From: Bacillota bacterium | GTDB taxonomy: Bacteria; Bacillota; Clostridia; Oscillospirales; Ruminococcaceae | Assembly (NCBI GenBank): GCA_023440965.1 | Contig: JAEZRC010000003.1 | Coordinates: forward strand, 233,181 to 297,180 | Length of the DNA: 64,000 nucleotides | Direction: 5' to 3' | In this document: positions 50,910 through 61,000 of the stretch, piece by piece | How the letters are laid out: each line of letters begins with the position of its first letter | Position numbering within the stretch: the stretch's first letter is position 1 | The notes under the pieces: model-generated | Database searches by the model: none | Told to the model about the DNA's origin: nothing | What the model saw: the letters and a program-made list of their open reading frames with translations, nothing else | Program-made: the position numbers and the translations under genes

Positions 50910-52013
50910 TTAGACTAATTTTGCATCCTTTTCGGAAATCCATCCAAGATGATCAATCAAAACGCCGTATGCGCGACCTCTTATCAGCTGTTTAACTGTA
51001 AATGTTCCGTCAACGTATATTGGTTTTCCACCTGTTCCCCAGCTTGAATACTGTACATATCCCTTATATCTAATCTTAGAACCAACAGTAAGTGTTTTAA
51101 CAGGAAGTGGCTTTGATATTGTGGACGTACGATTTATAAGACTGTTTACTGCAACCCAACTATTTATTGGTTGGAGCAATGCTTCAGTCACACCGTGGTG
51201 TATTCCAAGCTGAACTACATCATAAATATATTCAGGACTTATTCTTATTGACTGACCTCTTGCACTTGTCAATCCACCCCAAACAGAGCCTGTTTTTATT
51301 GAAACCTTTGTTTTGAGTGCTATATTTCCTGACCCTGATGATCCCTTTGGGGGAATCTTTACAGTTTCCTCTTTTTGGGGTGGTTTAACAACAGGTGTGT
51401 TGTTCTCAACAAGGTTATTAAGCTTTGCTGAAGCAATTATTTCTGCATAATCCTTATAAGCTATATTTGTATCACAGTTTCCTATTCCATCAACAATCTG
51501 CTGACCTGTCTGCCATATTCCATAGTTACCTGACCATGTCGGCTTATCAGTCCATTGTGCAAGCCAAATATCATAGGCCTTTAGTCTTTCATAATCAAGC
51601 TTTGTCTCAAGCCAATATTTGTTTGCATAAATCATGGCATAATAACCAGCATTTTCAATTTTCTCACAGAAAGAAATACAAAGGTCCGTTCTGGTTTTAA
51701 TATCAAGTCCTGATTGTTTTTCATCCTCAATATCATATATGATAGGATAAGTCAGACGGTACGGCTTAATGACATCAAGTATAAACTTTGCTTCCTTTTC
51801 TGCCTCCGCTATTGTAGAAGCTATGGAGTAAACATATACTCCGATGTCAATACCCTGACTCTGTGCACCTTTTATATGCTCATCAAATTTCGTATCCTTG
51901 TACGTTCCATATGCTCCTCTTAAAATTGCGAATTTTATTCCTGCATTTTTTACCTTAACCCAATTAATATTGGGTTGCCATATAGAAACATCAATTCCCT
52001 TTATCTGTGCCAT
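50910..52013 (-). CDS. GH25 lysozyme (phage-type endolysin)
   Basis: 367 residues. The N-terminal GH25 barrel (1-190) shows KGIDVSIWQPNINWVKVK, the catalytic acidic pair in YPIIYDIEDE and YDIWLAQWTDKPTW. After a Pro/Lys linker, a C-terminal region (about 235-367) with a repeated SH3-like flavour (LTVGSKIRYKGYVQY...) probably binds cell wall. There is no signal peptide, consistent with holin-dependent release. It overlaps the holin gene by 23 bp. N-acetylmuramidase activity on peptidoglycan is expected. Confidence 0.92.
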   Translation of the reverse strand: MAQIKGIDVSIWQPNINWVKVKNAGIKFAILRGAYGTYKDTKFDEHIKGAQSQGIDIGVYVYSIASTIAEAEKEAKFILDVIKPYRLTYPIIYDIEDEKQSGLDIKTRTDLCISFCEKIENAGYYAMIYANKYWLETKLDYERLKAYDIWLAQWTDKPTWSGNYGIWQTGQQIVDGIGNCDTNIAYKDYAEIIASAKLNNLVENNTPVVKPPQKEETVKIPPKGSSGSGNIALKTKVSIKTGSVWGGLTSARGQSIRISPEYIYDVVQLGIHHGVTEALLQPINSWVAVNSLINRTSTISKPLPVKTLTVGSKIRYKGYVQYSSWGTGGKPIYVDGTFTVKQLIRGRAYGVLIDHLGWISEKDAKLV

Positions 52014-52404
52014 CTGATTCCTCCTTATTCAGTTGCTCAAGAACATCTATAAGCTTTTTCGGCAATGGTAATCCAAGCCTGCCGGCATTTTCAAGTATTG
52101 AAATGCCTTCATTAGTAATATAAAAGAAAATTGTTGCTGTTCTCAGAGCAGAACCGCCTCTTATAACCTGTGAGTCCAGAATATGCGCGACTCCAACAAG
52201 GGCGAGAATAATTATTTTTTTTGATATTCCCTTAAAACCAACCTCGCTTGAAAGCTTCTTCTGAACAATAGCAACAAGGCAACCAGTAATATAATCAATA
52301 ATAATTACAGCAAGCAGAGCAAAGAACATTCCGTCCATACCCCCAAACACGAACCCTAAAATCGCACCAAGCCCCGCTATAATTGTTTCAATAACCTTCT
52401 CCAT
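51991..52404 (-). CDS. Phage-type holin (holin-4/Cph1-like)
   Basis: 137 residues. An N-terminal glycine-rich hydrophobic segment (TIIAGLGAILGFVFGGMDGMFFALLAVIIIDYITGCLVA) contains the D.ITG motif of the toxin-secretion/phage-lysis holin family. A third membrane segment lies at 65-85. The segment ISILENAGRLGLPLPKKLIDVLEQL is also typical of the family. It forms membrane lesions to release the endolysin encoded next. No phage structural gene is nearby. Confidence 0.9.
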   Translation of the reverse strand: MEKVIETIIAGLGAILGFVFGGMDGMFFALLAVIIIDYITGCLVAIVQKKLSSEVGFKGISKKIIILALVGVAHILDSQVIRGGSALRTATIFFYITNEGISILENAGRLGLPLPKKLIDVLEQLNKEESDGTDKGN

Positions 52405-52550
52405 TTTTTCACCTCCAAATAATTTGTCATATAATATACAGAAAAGGGCAGGATTTGCATATCAATATGCAAACAGCCACTATATTTTTTGCGTAATACA
52501 TTATATGCAAAAGCTCGAATTATGGCATTTGATTATAACAATTATAAAAA

Positions 52551-52587
52551 CAAAAAAGCCAGCAGGTTCTTTAAACCCGCTGGCTGT
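52551..52587 (-). terminator. Intrinsic terminator
   Basis: AGCCAGCAGG/CCCGCTGGCT-type stem (52557-52585) with a U-run on the minus strand, after the DUF5658-like gene. Confidence 0.86.
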
Positions 52588-52599
52588 ATTGATTTATAT

Positions 52600-52977
52600 T
52601 TAAAACAAGAGTGAACCGAGCGTCATAAGGTGAAGTATAAAAACAAAGCTGTAAACGCTCAAAGGTACAAGCAAAAGATATCTTATAAATTGACTTATCC
52701 TGTTTATATTTAGCCTACATATAAAATAAAAAGCAAGTATTATTACTATTTTTAATAGTATGAAAGCATACGGTGATTTTTCATATACATTTAAAAGAAG
52801 TCCATTTGCCTCAATAAAATACCCGACCTTTAATCCTATAGCAGTAAGAACAAGGTCAATAATATTAAGAACAAGTATTATATTAAGAATAAGAATATAA
52901 TTTATATTTATCCTTGGAGCTGTATTTCTGCCTTCCATACATAACCACCTAATAATAATTTCTTCTATTATTGGCAA
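52600..52977 (-). CDS. DUF5658-like three-span membrane protein
   Basis: The ATG at 52938 (MEGRNTAP), eight bases after AGGTGG, is preferred, giving 112 residues. Three or four hydrophobic helices include NIIDLVLTAIGLKVGYFIEANGLLLNV, which matches the D.....G...E.N pattern of small DUF5658 membrane proteins. Function is unknown. It is monocistronic, with its own terminator, and lies upstream of the holin cassette, separated from it by the hairpin. Confidence 0.65.
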   Translation of the reverse strand: MPIIEEIIIRWLCMEGRNTAPRININYILILNIILVLNIIDLVLTAIGLKVGYFIEANGLLLNVYEKSPYAFILLKIVIILAFYFICRLNINRISQFIRYLLLVPLSVYSFVFILHLMTLGSLLF

Positions 52978-53077
52978 TGATAAAAAGTATATACTTTTTA
53001 AATAATGCTTTATGTTATATTTATTGTAATTTATTGTATAATATGTTATTATTAAGTCATAATAATAGATTCAGAAG

Positions 53078-53797
53078 TTGAAAAGCAGGTGTATTATGAA
53101 AATTATAAAATCGGCGCTTATACTTATAACGTTATTTTCCCTCTTAGCCTGCACCTCCTGCGGTAAAACTGCTACTGTAAAAACTGAAAACTCGTCAGAA
53201 GAAAAGTTGTCTTCCGATGAGAATTCAAGTGTTAAGATTGAAGAAATCCCAAGCATTAAAATGCTTCTTCCTGAAAATCTTTCAGAAGAACGGAACACTA
53301 AAATAACTTATATCGTCGTTCATTTTATGAGTAATGTTATGGAAAAGCCAAAGAGTCCGTTTGAAGTGAACGATATGCTGAAAATATATAATGATTACGG
53401 AATATCCTCACATTACCTCATTGACAGAAACGGTGAGATTATTAAGTGCGTTGAAGAAAGCCGCACAGCCTATCATGCAGGCAAAGGCACTCTCAACAAT
53501 AACCCGGATTATGAAAATAAACTTAATCGCTATTCAATAGGTATTGAGATCATGGCAATAGGCTCGAAGAAAGATATGACTCAATATTTTCCTAATAATG
53601 AATACAATAGCATTGATAAAAACCTTATCGGCTTCAAGGATGAACAATACGCTTCATTAGAAAAACTGCTGAGGAATATCTGTGAAAGGTATGATACTCT
53701 TGAATATGATCGACAGCATATAATCGGTCATAGCGAATACAGCCCTTCAAAAACCGACCCTGGTGAATTGTTTGACTGGTCAAAAATTGGATTATAA
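53078..53797 (+). CDS. N-acetylmuramoyl-L-alanine amidase lipoprotein (Amidase_2)
   Basis: The ATG at 53096 (MKIIKSALI) follows CAGGTG and is preferred, giving 233 residues. The lipoprotein signal ends ACTSC. The Amidase_2/PGRP fold shows YIVVHFMSN, SSHYLIDRNGEI, the Zn/His region RTAYHAGKG, IGIEIMAIG and the final GHSEYSPSKTDPGELFDW with the conserved His and Asp. It should cleave the amide between muramic acid and the peptide in cell wall, working from the outer membrane face. The position of the first zinc histidine (VVHF) is conserved. It is monocistronic. Confidence 0.9.
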   Translation: MKSRCIMKIIKSALILITLFSLLACTSCGKTATVKTENSSEEKLSSDENSSVKIEEIPSIKMLLPENLSEERNTKITYIVVHFMSNVMEKPKSPFEVNDMLKIYNDYGISSHYLIDRNGEIIKCVEESRTAYHAGKGTLNNNPDYENKLNRYSIGIEIMAIGSKKDMTQYFPNNEYNSIDKNLIGFKDEQYASLEKLLRNICERYDTLEYDRQHIIGHSEYSPSKTDPGELFDWSKIGL

Positions 53798-53798
53798 T

Positions 53799-53834
53799 AA
53801 AAGCTCCCCAGATAAATGGGGAGCTTGGTTTTTA
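53799..53834 (+). terminator. Intrinsic terminator
   Basis: AAGCTCCCCA/TGGGGAGCTT hairpin (53801-53826) followed by a T-run after the amidase gene. Confidence 0.85.
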
Positions 53835-53852
53835 TTAAGGAGGAAGTTTTAA

Positions 53853-55100
53853 TTATTTGTGTTCAAGTATACGTGCAATTTCTGCAACGTCCTTGTCACC
53901 ACGACCTGAAAGACATATTACAATAATCTTATCCTTGTCAAGTGTAGGAGCAAGTTTTAATGCACCAGCAACAGCGTGTGCGCTCTCAATTGCTGGAATA
54001 ATACCCTCAACCTTTGAAAGTGTAAGGAATGCATTTACTGCTTCGTCATCTGTAGCAGTAATATATTCTGCTCTGCTTGTTGCCTGATAGAAGCAATGTT
54101 CAGGGCCAACACCAGGATAATCAAGTCCTGCTGAAATCGAATATACAGGAGCAGGCTCGCCATTCTCATCCTGAATAACCTTGCACTTAAATCCGTGGAT
54201 AATACCAGGAGTTCCAAGTGTCAATGTAGCAGCGTGATCGGCTGTATCAAGACCTCTTCCCGCTGGTTCAACACCCACCATCTTGACATCCTTGTCTTCA
54301 TAGAATGGTGAGAAAAGTCCGATAGCGTTACTTCCACCACCGACACAAGCCATAACATAATCAGGAAGACGTCCTTCTGCTTCAAGACACTGCTGTTTTG
54401 CTTCCCTACCGATTACTGACTGGAAGTACTTTACAATCTCTGGGTATGGATCAGGGCCTACTGCTGAGCCAAGCATGTAATAGGTATTCTCGTAATTTTC
54501 ACAAAGGTCACCCAAAGCCACGTCAACAGCGTCCTTCAATGTTCTTGTTCCGCTTGTTACAGGAACAACCTTTGCACCTAAAAGCTCCATTCTAAAAACA
54601 TTGAGAGCCTGACGTCTTGTATCCTCTTCCCCCATATAAATGATACATTCCATATCAAACAATGCGCAAGCTGTTGCTGTTGCAACGCCGTGCTGGCCAG
54701 CACCAGTTTCAGCAATAATTCTCTTCTTACCAAGACGCTTTGCTAAAAGTGCCTGACCTAAAACATTGTTGATTTTATGGGAACCTGTGTGGTTCATATC
54801 CTCACGCTTAAGGTATATTTTTGCCCCACCAAGCTGTTTTGAAAGCTTTTCTGCAAAGTAGAATTCTGAAGGACGGCCTGTATAGTTCTTCTGATAGAAT
54901 TCAAGCTCCTTGATAAATTCAGGGTCCTGAATTTCCTTCTTGAATTCCTTTTTAAGTTCCTCAAGAATACCGTTTAACTGTGGTGGAATAAATCTTCCCC
55001 CGAAGTCACCGAAAAATCCTGTCTCATTTGGTAAATTGTTTGTCATAATAAACACCCTTTCATCATTTGTGCAATAGCACTTTTTTCGTGGAATTTCCAC
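53853..55100 (-). CDS. trpB: Tryptophan synthase beta chain
   Basis: The ATG at 55046 (MTNNLPNE), after AAAGGG, is preferred, giving 397 residues, the normal TrpB1 length. The PLP lysine is in NHTGSHKINN, the catalytic glutamate in AETGAGQHGVA, and the phosphate loop in CVGGGSNAIGLF. GLDYPGVGPEH is conserved. It condenses indole with serine. No trpA or other trp gene is adjacent, so it stands alone here behind a Trp-type T-box. It may either complete a scattered pathway or salvage indole. Confidence 0.95.
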   Translation of the reverse strand: MEIPRKKCYCTNDERVFIMTNNLPNETGFFGDFGGRFIPPQLNGILEELKKEFKKEIQDPEFIKELEFYQKNYTGRPSEFYFAEKLSKQLGGAKIYLKREDMNHTGSHKINNVLGQALLAKRLGKKRIIAETGAGQHGVATATACALFDMECIIYMGEEDTRRQALNVFRMELLGAKVVPVTSGTRTLKDAVDVALGDLCENYENTYYMLGSAVGPDPYPEIVKYFQSVIGREAKQQCLEAEGRLPDYVMACVGGGSNAIGLFSPFYEDKDVKMVGVEPAGRGLDTADHAATLTLGTPGIIHGFKCKVIQDENGEPAPVYSISAGLDYPGVGPEHCFYQATSRAEYITATDDEAVNAFLTLSKVEGIIPAIESAHAVAGALKLAPTLDKDKIIVICLSGRGDKDVAEIARILEHK

Positions 55101-55144
55101 GCTGTTGAATGAATGTTGTATTTTGCAAAGGTGTTTATAAAAAT

Positions 55145-55412
55145 AAAAAAAGCACCTATCCTCATATAAGGACAGATACTATCTGTTATGCCACCTTAAA
55201 GTCAAAGCCATAATTATGTATGACTGACGTCTTCGCAAAATGCCAACACATTTCCGCCTTGTAACGTAGGCATACGTCGGAGAATAATAGGATAAAAATT
55301 ATCTGTTCACTCCGCCCTCAATGGTCCATTTATCCGTACCGTCTGCTGTCGGTTTTCAGCTACCCCGACTCTCTGGAAAGCTCGTATAAGGCTTTATCTC
55401 CATCTCATTGGT
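55145..55412 (-). promoter_or_regulatory. T-box leader of trpB with Trp specifier
   Basis: On the minus strand AGAGAGTCGGGG opens Stem I, with the specifier triplet UGG (55326-55328) in AAUGGACCAUUGAGGGC. The T-box bulge reads AAGGUGGC (55190-55193). UGGC would pair with an ACCA-end preceded by G (GCCA), as expected for tRNA-Trp, whereas the ilvA leader has UGGU. A terminator hairpin with a U-run (55145-55175) follows. Specifier and discriminator pairing agree on tryptophan. Confidence 0.9.
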
Positions 55413-55419
55413 TTACTAC

Positions 55420-55448
55420 ATATTATCATGATAAAAAAAATATGTCAA
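55420..55448 (-). promoter_or_regulatory. Promoter of the trpB leader
   Basis: TTGACA (55443-55448) and TAATAT (55420-55425) with a 17-base spacer on the minus strand, placed just before the T-box Stem I. Confidence 0.82.
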
Positions 55449-55472
55449 TACTTTTTTCAATATTTTTTATCA

Positions 55473-55501
55473 TTGAAAGGTTTGACAAAAAATGCTATAA
55501 T
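55473..55501 (+). promoter_or_regulatory. Divergent promoter for the 40-residue membrane protein
   Basis: TTGAAA (55473-55478), 17 bases, TATAAT (55496-55501). The resulting leader of about 100 bases contains a 9-bp hairpin CATCTGTTA/TAACAGATG (55563-55589) immediately before the GGAGGG ribosome binding site. Confidence 0.72.
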
Positions 55502-55607
55502 AATGTTTATAGGTACAGGCATTTTTACCTTCATTTTATAAAGTCCGTTTTTTTGGACAGTTCATCTGTTACAATATAATTAACAGATGAATATGGAGGG
55601 ATGAAAA

Positions 55608-55730
55608 ATGTTTTCAACAATAGCAATAATAGGACTTGCATGGCTTTTTATCAGTAGTATAAAAAATATGTTCTGGAAAAACAAAAAGCGTAACATTCGC
55701 GTTTCCCGCAATAAAAAACAGGCTGCATAA
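55608..55730 (+). CDS. Small basic membrane protein (40 aa)
   Basis: The frame starts MFSTIAIIGLAWLFISS and continues with a strongly basic tail (WKNKKRNIRVSRNKKQAA). It has one membrane helix, followed by a cytoplasmic Lys/Arg-rich end. A GGAGGG ribosome binding site eight bases upstream, a consensus promoter and a CAGGCTG/CAGCCTG hairpin overlapping the stop support it as a gene. No family was recognised. Confidence 0.65.
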   Translation: MFSTIAIIGLAWLFISSIKNMFWKNKKRNIRVSRNKKQAA

Positions 55731-55745
55731 AACAGCCTGTTAATA

Positions 55746-56831
55746 CTATTTATCAATTTCTTTTATTGAAACAACACAGTTTTTACCGGAGGATTTACCC
55801 TTGTACATGCATGTATCTGCCTGATTTATAAGATCGGAGATTGAATAACCTTCTGCCGCACAGCTTACACCGGCTGTTAAAGTTACTTTTACATTGAAAT
55901 CCTTGTATTCACATGACATATCTTCAATTTTTTTTCTTATTTTGTTTGCGACATTCTTTGCATCATTGATTTCTGTTTTAGGAAGTAGAATGAGAATTTC
56001 CTCGCCACCCCAACGACATACAACATCATCCTGACGAAGTGTACTTTTTATTTCACTGCAAATCATTTTTAGAATAAGGTCACCACACTCATGACCATAT
56101 TTATCATTAAGAACTTTAAAATTATCAATATCAATAAGAATAAGAGAAAATTTTGTATTCTGAGAAAGATACTTTATGTCAATTTCTGACAAAGCCTTCA
56201 TCATACTTCTTCGGTTTAGAAGCCCTGTGAGAGGATCAGTATTTGCGAGGACCTCAAGTTCCTTGTTTGATTGTGAAAGAATGCTTGTTTCATATACAAT
56301 TGTTTTTGTGTATATATAAGACAGAAATGATAACGCACAGAAACAGCAAAAAGCATTTGTTAGATAAAGTACCACTGATGGATGATAAGCAATTGTAAAA
56401 AGCTTTGATGGTTTATTTGAGATAAAATATGTTGCAAGAAAAAAAACAACAGTTAAGCTTACGATAAAAAATCTGGTTATGGTTGACTTGAATTTGCAGT
56501 AAAAACATAAAGGAACAAATGCAAAAAGATAGAAATAAAATCCAGCATCCCACCCTAAAAACAATGATGAAACCATAACGTTAAGTACAATTTCTACGCA
56601 ACAAACCAACGTAACGAATACAAACTGCTTTGACTTGATTAAAAGATATGATGAAAGATATATTAAAATACTTATTAAATTTAATATCATTAATGGGTAA
56701 ATATTAATTATAAGAAAAAAAGTCGTCAGGAACATATGCATTAATATACACATGATACATAAAACCTTATATAGTGTTGAAACTCTTATATAATTACTAC
56801 TCTGGTTTTTCCTAAGATGCATATTTCTCAC
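55746..56831 (-). CDS. Membrane-bound diguanylate cyclase (GGDEF)
   Basis: 361 residues. Six predicted membrane helices (about 25-185) precede a GGDEF domain (195-360) with DPLTGLLNRRSMMKALSEI, LILIDIDNFKVLNDKYGHECGD and the active-site loop CRWGGEEILILLPKT (GGEEI in place of GGDEF, still compatible with activity). It would synthesise cyclic di-GMP at the membrane. No EAL or PilZ gene is close. It is monocistronic. What the sensory domain detects is unknown. Confidence 0.92.
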   Translation of the reverse strand: MRNMHLRKNQSSNYIRVSTLYKVLCIMCILMHMFLTTFFLIINIYPLMILNLISILIYLSSYLLIKSKQFVFVTLVCCVEIVLNVMVSSLFLGWDAGFYFYLFAFVPLCFYCKFKSTITRFFIVSLTVVFFLATYFISNKPSKLFTIAYHPSVVLYLTNAFCCFCALSFLSYIYTKTIVYETSILSQSNKELEVLANTDPLTGLLNRRSMMKALSEIDIKYLSQNTKFSLILIDIDNFKVLNDKYGHECGDLILKMICSEIKSTLRQDDVVCRWGGEEILILLPKTEINDAKNVANKIRKKIEDMSCEYKDFNVKVTLTAGVSCAAEGYSISDLINQADTCMYKGKSSGKNCVVSIKEIDK

Positions 56832-56900
56832 CTCTTTTATATAATACCTTTTTTTAAGGAAAATTTCAACACTAATTTAAAATAAAAAGGAGGCTATATT

Positions 56901-58028
56901 ATGAAAGTTCTGCACACTTCTGATCTTCATTTCGGAATATATCTATATGAACACGCTATAATTGATGAGCAAAAGTATATGGTTGACTCCATAATTAATA
57001 TTATTAAAGATACTGGCATTGATGCTGTTATTATTGCAGGAGATGTTTTTGACAAGGCAATAGTTTCACAAAAAGCACTTGCATTATATGATGAACTTGT
57101 AACAAGACTCTGCAGTGAAATAAAAATCCCTGTTCTGATATGTGCTGGAAATCACGATTCATCAGAGCGTCTTTCATTATGCAATAAAATGCTCGCTGAA
57201 TTAGGACTCTATATTGAAGGAAGATTAACAAAAGACATAAACGCAATTTCAGTCGGCGATTGTGATTTTTATCTTGTGCCATATTTTAATCTTGATATTG
57301 CAAGAACGCTTTTCCCTGACGAAAGCTTTGATAATTATAATCAGGCTTACAGATTTATATGTGATAAAATACGTTCTGAAATGGACAAGAGCAAAACAAA
57401 TATTCTTATCGGGCATTGCTTTGTTGCGGGCGCAACGCTATCCGAAAGCGACAGAGGAGCTAAACTCGGTGGTGCAGAGTGCGTTGCCAGTGATGCCTTT
57501 GAAGGCTTTGATTATGTTGCACTTGGGCATCTTCATGCCCCTCATAATATAGCTAAAAATGTACGCTATAGCGGAACACCTTATAAATATTCCTTTGGCG
57601 AAACAAAATCGCAAAAAACTGTTACTATATATGATACAGAAACTAAGGAAATTACCGAAACACCAGTAATTCCTCAGCGTGACCTGCGTGTTATTGAGGG
57701 GACGTATCTTGAGCTCCTTGACATAGCTGAAAATGACGATAAAAAAGATGACTATATGAAGATAGTTGTTATCGACAAATACCCGACGGGCGATATTTAT
57801 GACACCTTCAAAAAGCATTATGAAAATATACTTTGCTTTGAGGGTATGGCAGTAAAAAGCGAATCAACAATGTCAACACTCACAGCAAAGGAAATTGTTA
57901 AGCTTTCCCCTGTTGAGCTGTTGAAGGATTATTATTCAAACAAGTCCGACAGCGAACTTGGTGAATTTGAGCTTGAGTGGTTTGAAAAGGCACTTAATGC
58001 AGTTAAGGGTGGTGAGGATAAACAATGA
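56901..58028 (+). CDS. sbcD: Exonuclease SbcCD subunit D
   Basis: 375 residues of the Mre11-type calcineurin-like phosphoesterase. The features are HTSDLHFGI, VIIAGDVFDKAI, ICAGNHDSSERL (the GNHD motif), ILIGHCFVAGA and VALGHLHAPHNI (the GH.H metal site). With SbcC it cleaves hairpins and processes DNA ends in an ATP-regulated way. GGAGG precedes the ATG. Its last bases overlap sbcC by four (ATGA), so the two subunits are coupled. Confidence 0.96.
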   Translation: MKVLHTSDLHFGIYLYEHAIIDEQKYMVDSIINIIKDTGIDAVIIAGDVFDKAIVSQKALALYDELVTRLCSEIKIPVLICAGNHDSSERLSLCNKMLAELGLYIEGRLTKDINAISVGDCDFYLVPYFNLDIARTLFPDESFDNYNQAYRFICDKIRSEMDKSKTNILIGHCFVAGATLSESDRGAKLGGAECVASDAFEGFDYVALGHLHAPHNIAKNVRYSGTPYKYSFGETKSQKTVTIYDTETKEITETPVIPQRDLRVIEGTYLELLDIAENDDKKDDYMKIVVIDKYPTGDIYDTFKKHYENILCFEGMAVKSESTMSTLTAKEIVKLSPVELLKDYYSNKSDSELGEFELEWFEKALNAVKGGEDKQ

Positions 58029-61000
58029 TACCGAAATACTTAAGATTTCAGTCTTTTGCTTCCTATAAAAACGAGCAGAAAATTGACTTTGAAAAGCTAA
58101 GCAGAAGCGATCTCTTCCTCATCCACGGAAAAACTGGTTCGGGCAAAACCTCTATCCTTGACGCTATAACCTATGTTCTCTATGGCGAAAGCAGTGGTGG
58201 TGCCCGCGGTGGACTTGAAAGTATGCGTTGCAGGAATTACGGAGCAGACAGCATACCAACAGAAATTGAATTTGTTTTTGAGGTCAAGGGAAAGGAATAT
58301 AAATTTACCCGTAGTGTCTATGACAGAAAAAAGCGCACAGGCAAAATTGAAACCGAATACGAGTGCAACTGTTATTATTCCGAAAATGGTGAGTTTGTTC
58401 CTTACTTTGACAATCCGAGAAAGGCAGATGTGAACCAAAAGGCTGTTGAAATTATCGGGCTGACGTACAATCAGTTTATGCAAGTCGTGATCCTCCCACA
58501 AGGCAAGTTTGAAAGCTTTCTTGTTGCTTCCTCAAAGGAAAAAGAGGAAATTCTCAATACCCTTTTCAAAATTAATGACTGGAATGCAATCGGTCAATGG
58601 ATATTTGATCAGGCGCTATCCATGGATAGAACAAACAAGGAGCAACGTGCTGTCCTTAATTCAAAAATTGAACAGCTTGGCACTAACTCCCGTGAAAACG
58701 CTGATGAAGTAATTTCACAGCTCGCTGAAAAAGAAAGCGAATACAAGCAACAGCTTGTAAAAATAAATGATACCATAAATGTGCTGAAGAAAAAACTCGA
58801 AAAAGAATCTGAAATTCAAAAGCTTTTTGTTCAGCGTGAACAGGCACAGCAAAAACTTGATAAGCTATTACTTTCATCAGAAGAAATGGCACAAAAGGAA
58901 AAGCTTCTTATTGCAAATACAAACTGTATAAAGGTTATCCCTTCTTATGAACGCTTTTCTTCACTTATGGCTGAAAACATACGCCTTGAAAATGACACTG
59001 CAGACTTTTTGTCAACACTTAAAAGCTATAAGCAACAGCTTGAAGATTCAAATAAACATCTTATACTTCTCGAAAGTCAGGCACCTCATATCCAACTGCT
59101 TTGCGAAAAGCTTGCGGTTTTAAAAACACTTGAAAAGCATTATTCACAACACTCCAAAGTTAAACAGGCTGTCATAAACGATACTGCTATTTCTAATAAA
59201 ATTTCAGAGCAATTAAATATCCTTAAAGAAATAAACGATAAAACAACAACTCTTAAAAACGAAAAGACAGAATTGCGTGAAAAGATAATTTCACAGTATC
59301 AAGTCAACCTTTCAAAGCTTGAAAAAGAAAAAGATCAGCTTGAAAACTGCCGTAAACTTATGAGTGAAAAGGCACAGTATGAACAACGCCTCACTACGCT
59401 TGTCAACAGTCTTGAACAACTCAATCAGCAAATTACTGAAAAAGAAACGCAGATTGAACGCCTTAAAGAAGAACAGAGTAATAAATATACTTTGCATATA
59501 AGCTTTCTATCGCAGAATCTTGCAAATGAGCTTAAAAATGGCGAACCTTGTCCGGTGTGTGGAAGTGTTCATCATCCGTCACCGTCGAAAAATAGCAACG
59601 TTAAGAACTATGAAAATGAAATATTGCAACTTGCCGAGGCTATTTCAAAGCTTGAAAAGGAGCGTAATGACTTAATCGGGAAGCAAAGTGATTTTTCATC
59701 ACATATTGAGCAAGGGAAGCAATATATCAAGGATAAAACTGAATCTCTAAAAGGGCTTACACCTTATGACGAAAAGCATTATAATGACGTTGTTGATGAA
59801 TATAATTCAGCAAATGAACAGGTTGCTAAGCTGCCGAAATTAAATGAGGATATTGCAAAACTTGACAATGACATAAATAGCCTGTCTGATGAAATTAATA
59901 GTCTTTCAAACACTGATAATGACGCAAAAGCCAAGTTGTCCGAAAGCAAGGCATTGCTCAAAGTCATTGAGCAACAGCTTGACAGCAGTATTCCAGATAT
60001 TAATTCACTCAATAAAATCCTGATAACAATTTCAGAACAAATTGATACTTTTGAAAAGAATATTGAACAGGCTAAAAAGCTCAATTCCGACTGTCAGCAG
60101 AAAATAGCAACACAACAAGCAAAGCTTGAACAGAACAAACTTTCGTTGAAAAAGTGTACAGATGATTTATCAGCGGCTAAAAAAAAGCTTTCTGCTGATT
60201 TATCAGCTAACGGTTTTGCTGACGCAGATACTTTCCTTAATGCCCGTCTTGACATAGAGCAGGAGAAGAAGCTTTCTGATGAGTGCACAAACTACAAGCT
60301 TGAAAAAGAATTATGCCTTAAAGAAATTGAAAAGCTCGATAGCACACTCAAAAATGAGCAGAAACCTGATGTAACACTGACAGCCAATGACCTTGAAGAA
60401 AATGAAAAACTTAAGGAAAAGCTTGCCGAAGAGTCAACACTGAATTCTGAAAAGCTGAAACGGTTCAAGGATATTATTGCAGAATATGATAAGAGTGAAG
60501 CCGAACTCTCTCAGAAAATTGAAGAAGCAAGAAGGCTTAAATACTTCGGGCAGGAACTTCGTGGTGACCGTGGAATTGGACTTCGCCGATATGTCCTGGG
60601 TATAATGCTTGAAAATGTAATTTTTGAGGCAAACAGGCTCCTTGAAAAAGTCAAGGGCGGACAGTTCAGGCTTTATAATGTTCTGTCAGAAGACAGCAAG
60701 CAGACGGGACTTGACCTTATGATAGGCTCAAACAAGGCAGAAAGCAAATACAGTGTTGCGGCTTTATCGGGCGGTGAAAAGTTCCTTGTTGCGATTTCTC
60801 TTTCAATGGCTTTGTCGTCAGTAGTGCAGATGCAGGCTGGTGGAGTTTCAATAGAAGCAATGTTCATTGACGAGGGCTTTGGAAGCCTTGACCCAACAGC
60901 ACTTGATGAGGCAATGGAAATATTGCAGAGCATGAAAGGCTCACGAAGATTTTTAGGAATAATCTCTCACGTTGAGTCAATGAAGGAAACTATTCCGAAT

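Noticed and set aside
50910..52404. A prophage around the lysozyme and holin
   Set aside because: No terminase, capsid, tail, repressor or integrase genes on either side; kept only as an orphan lysis cassette.
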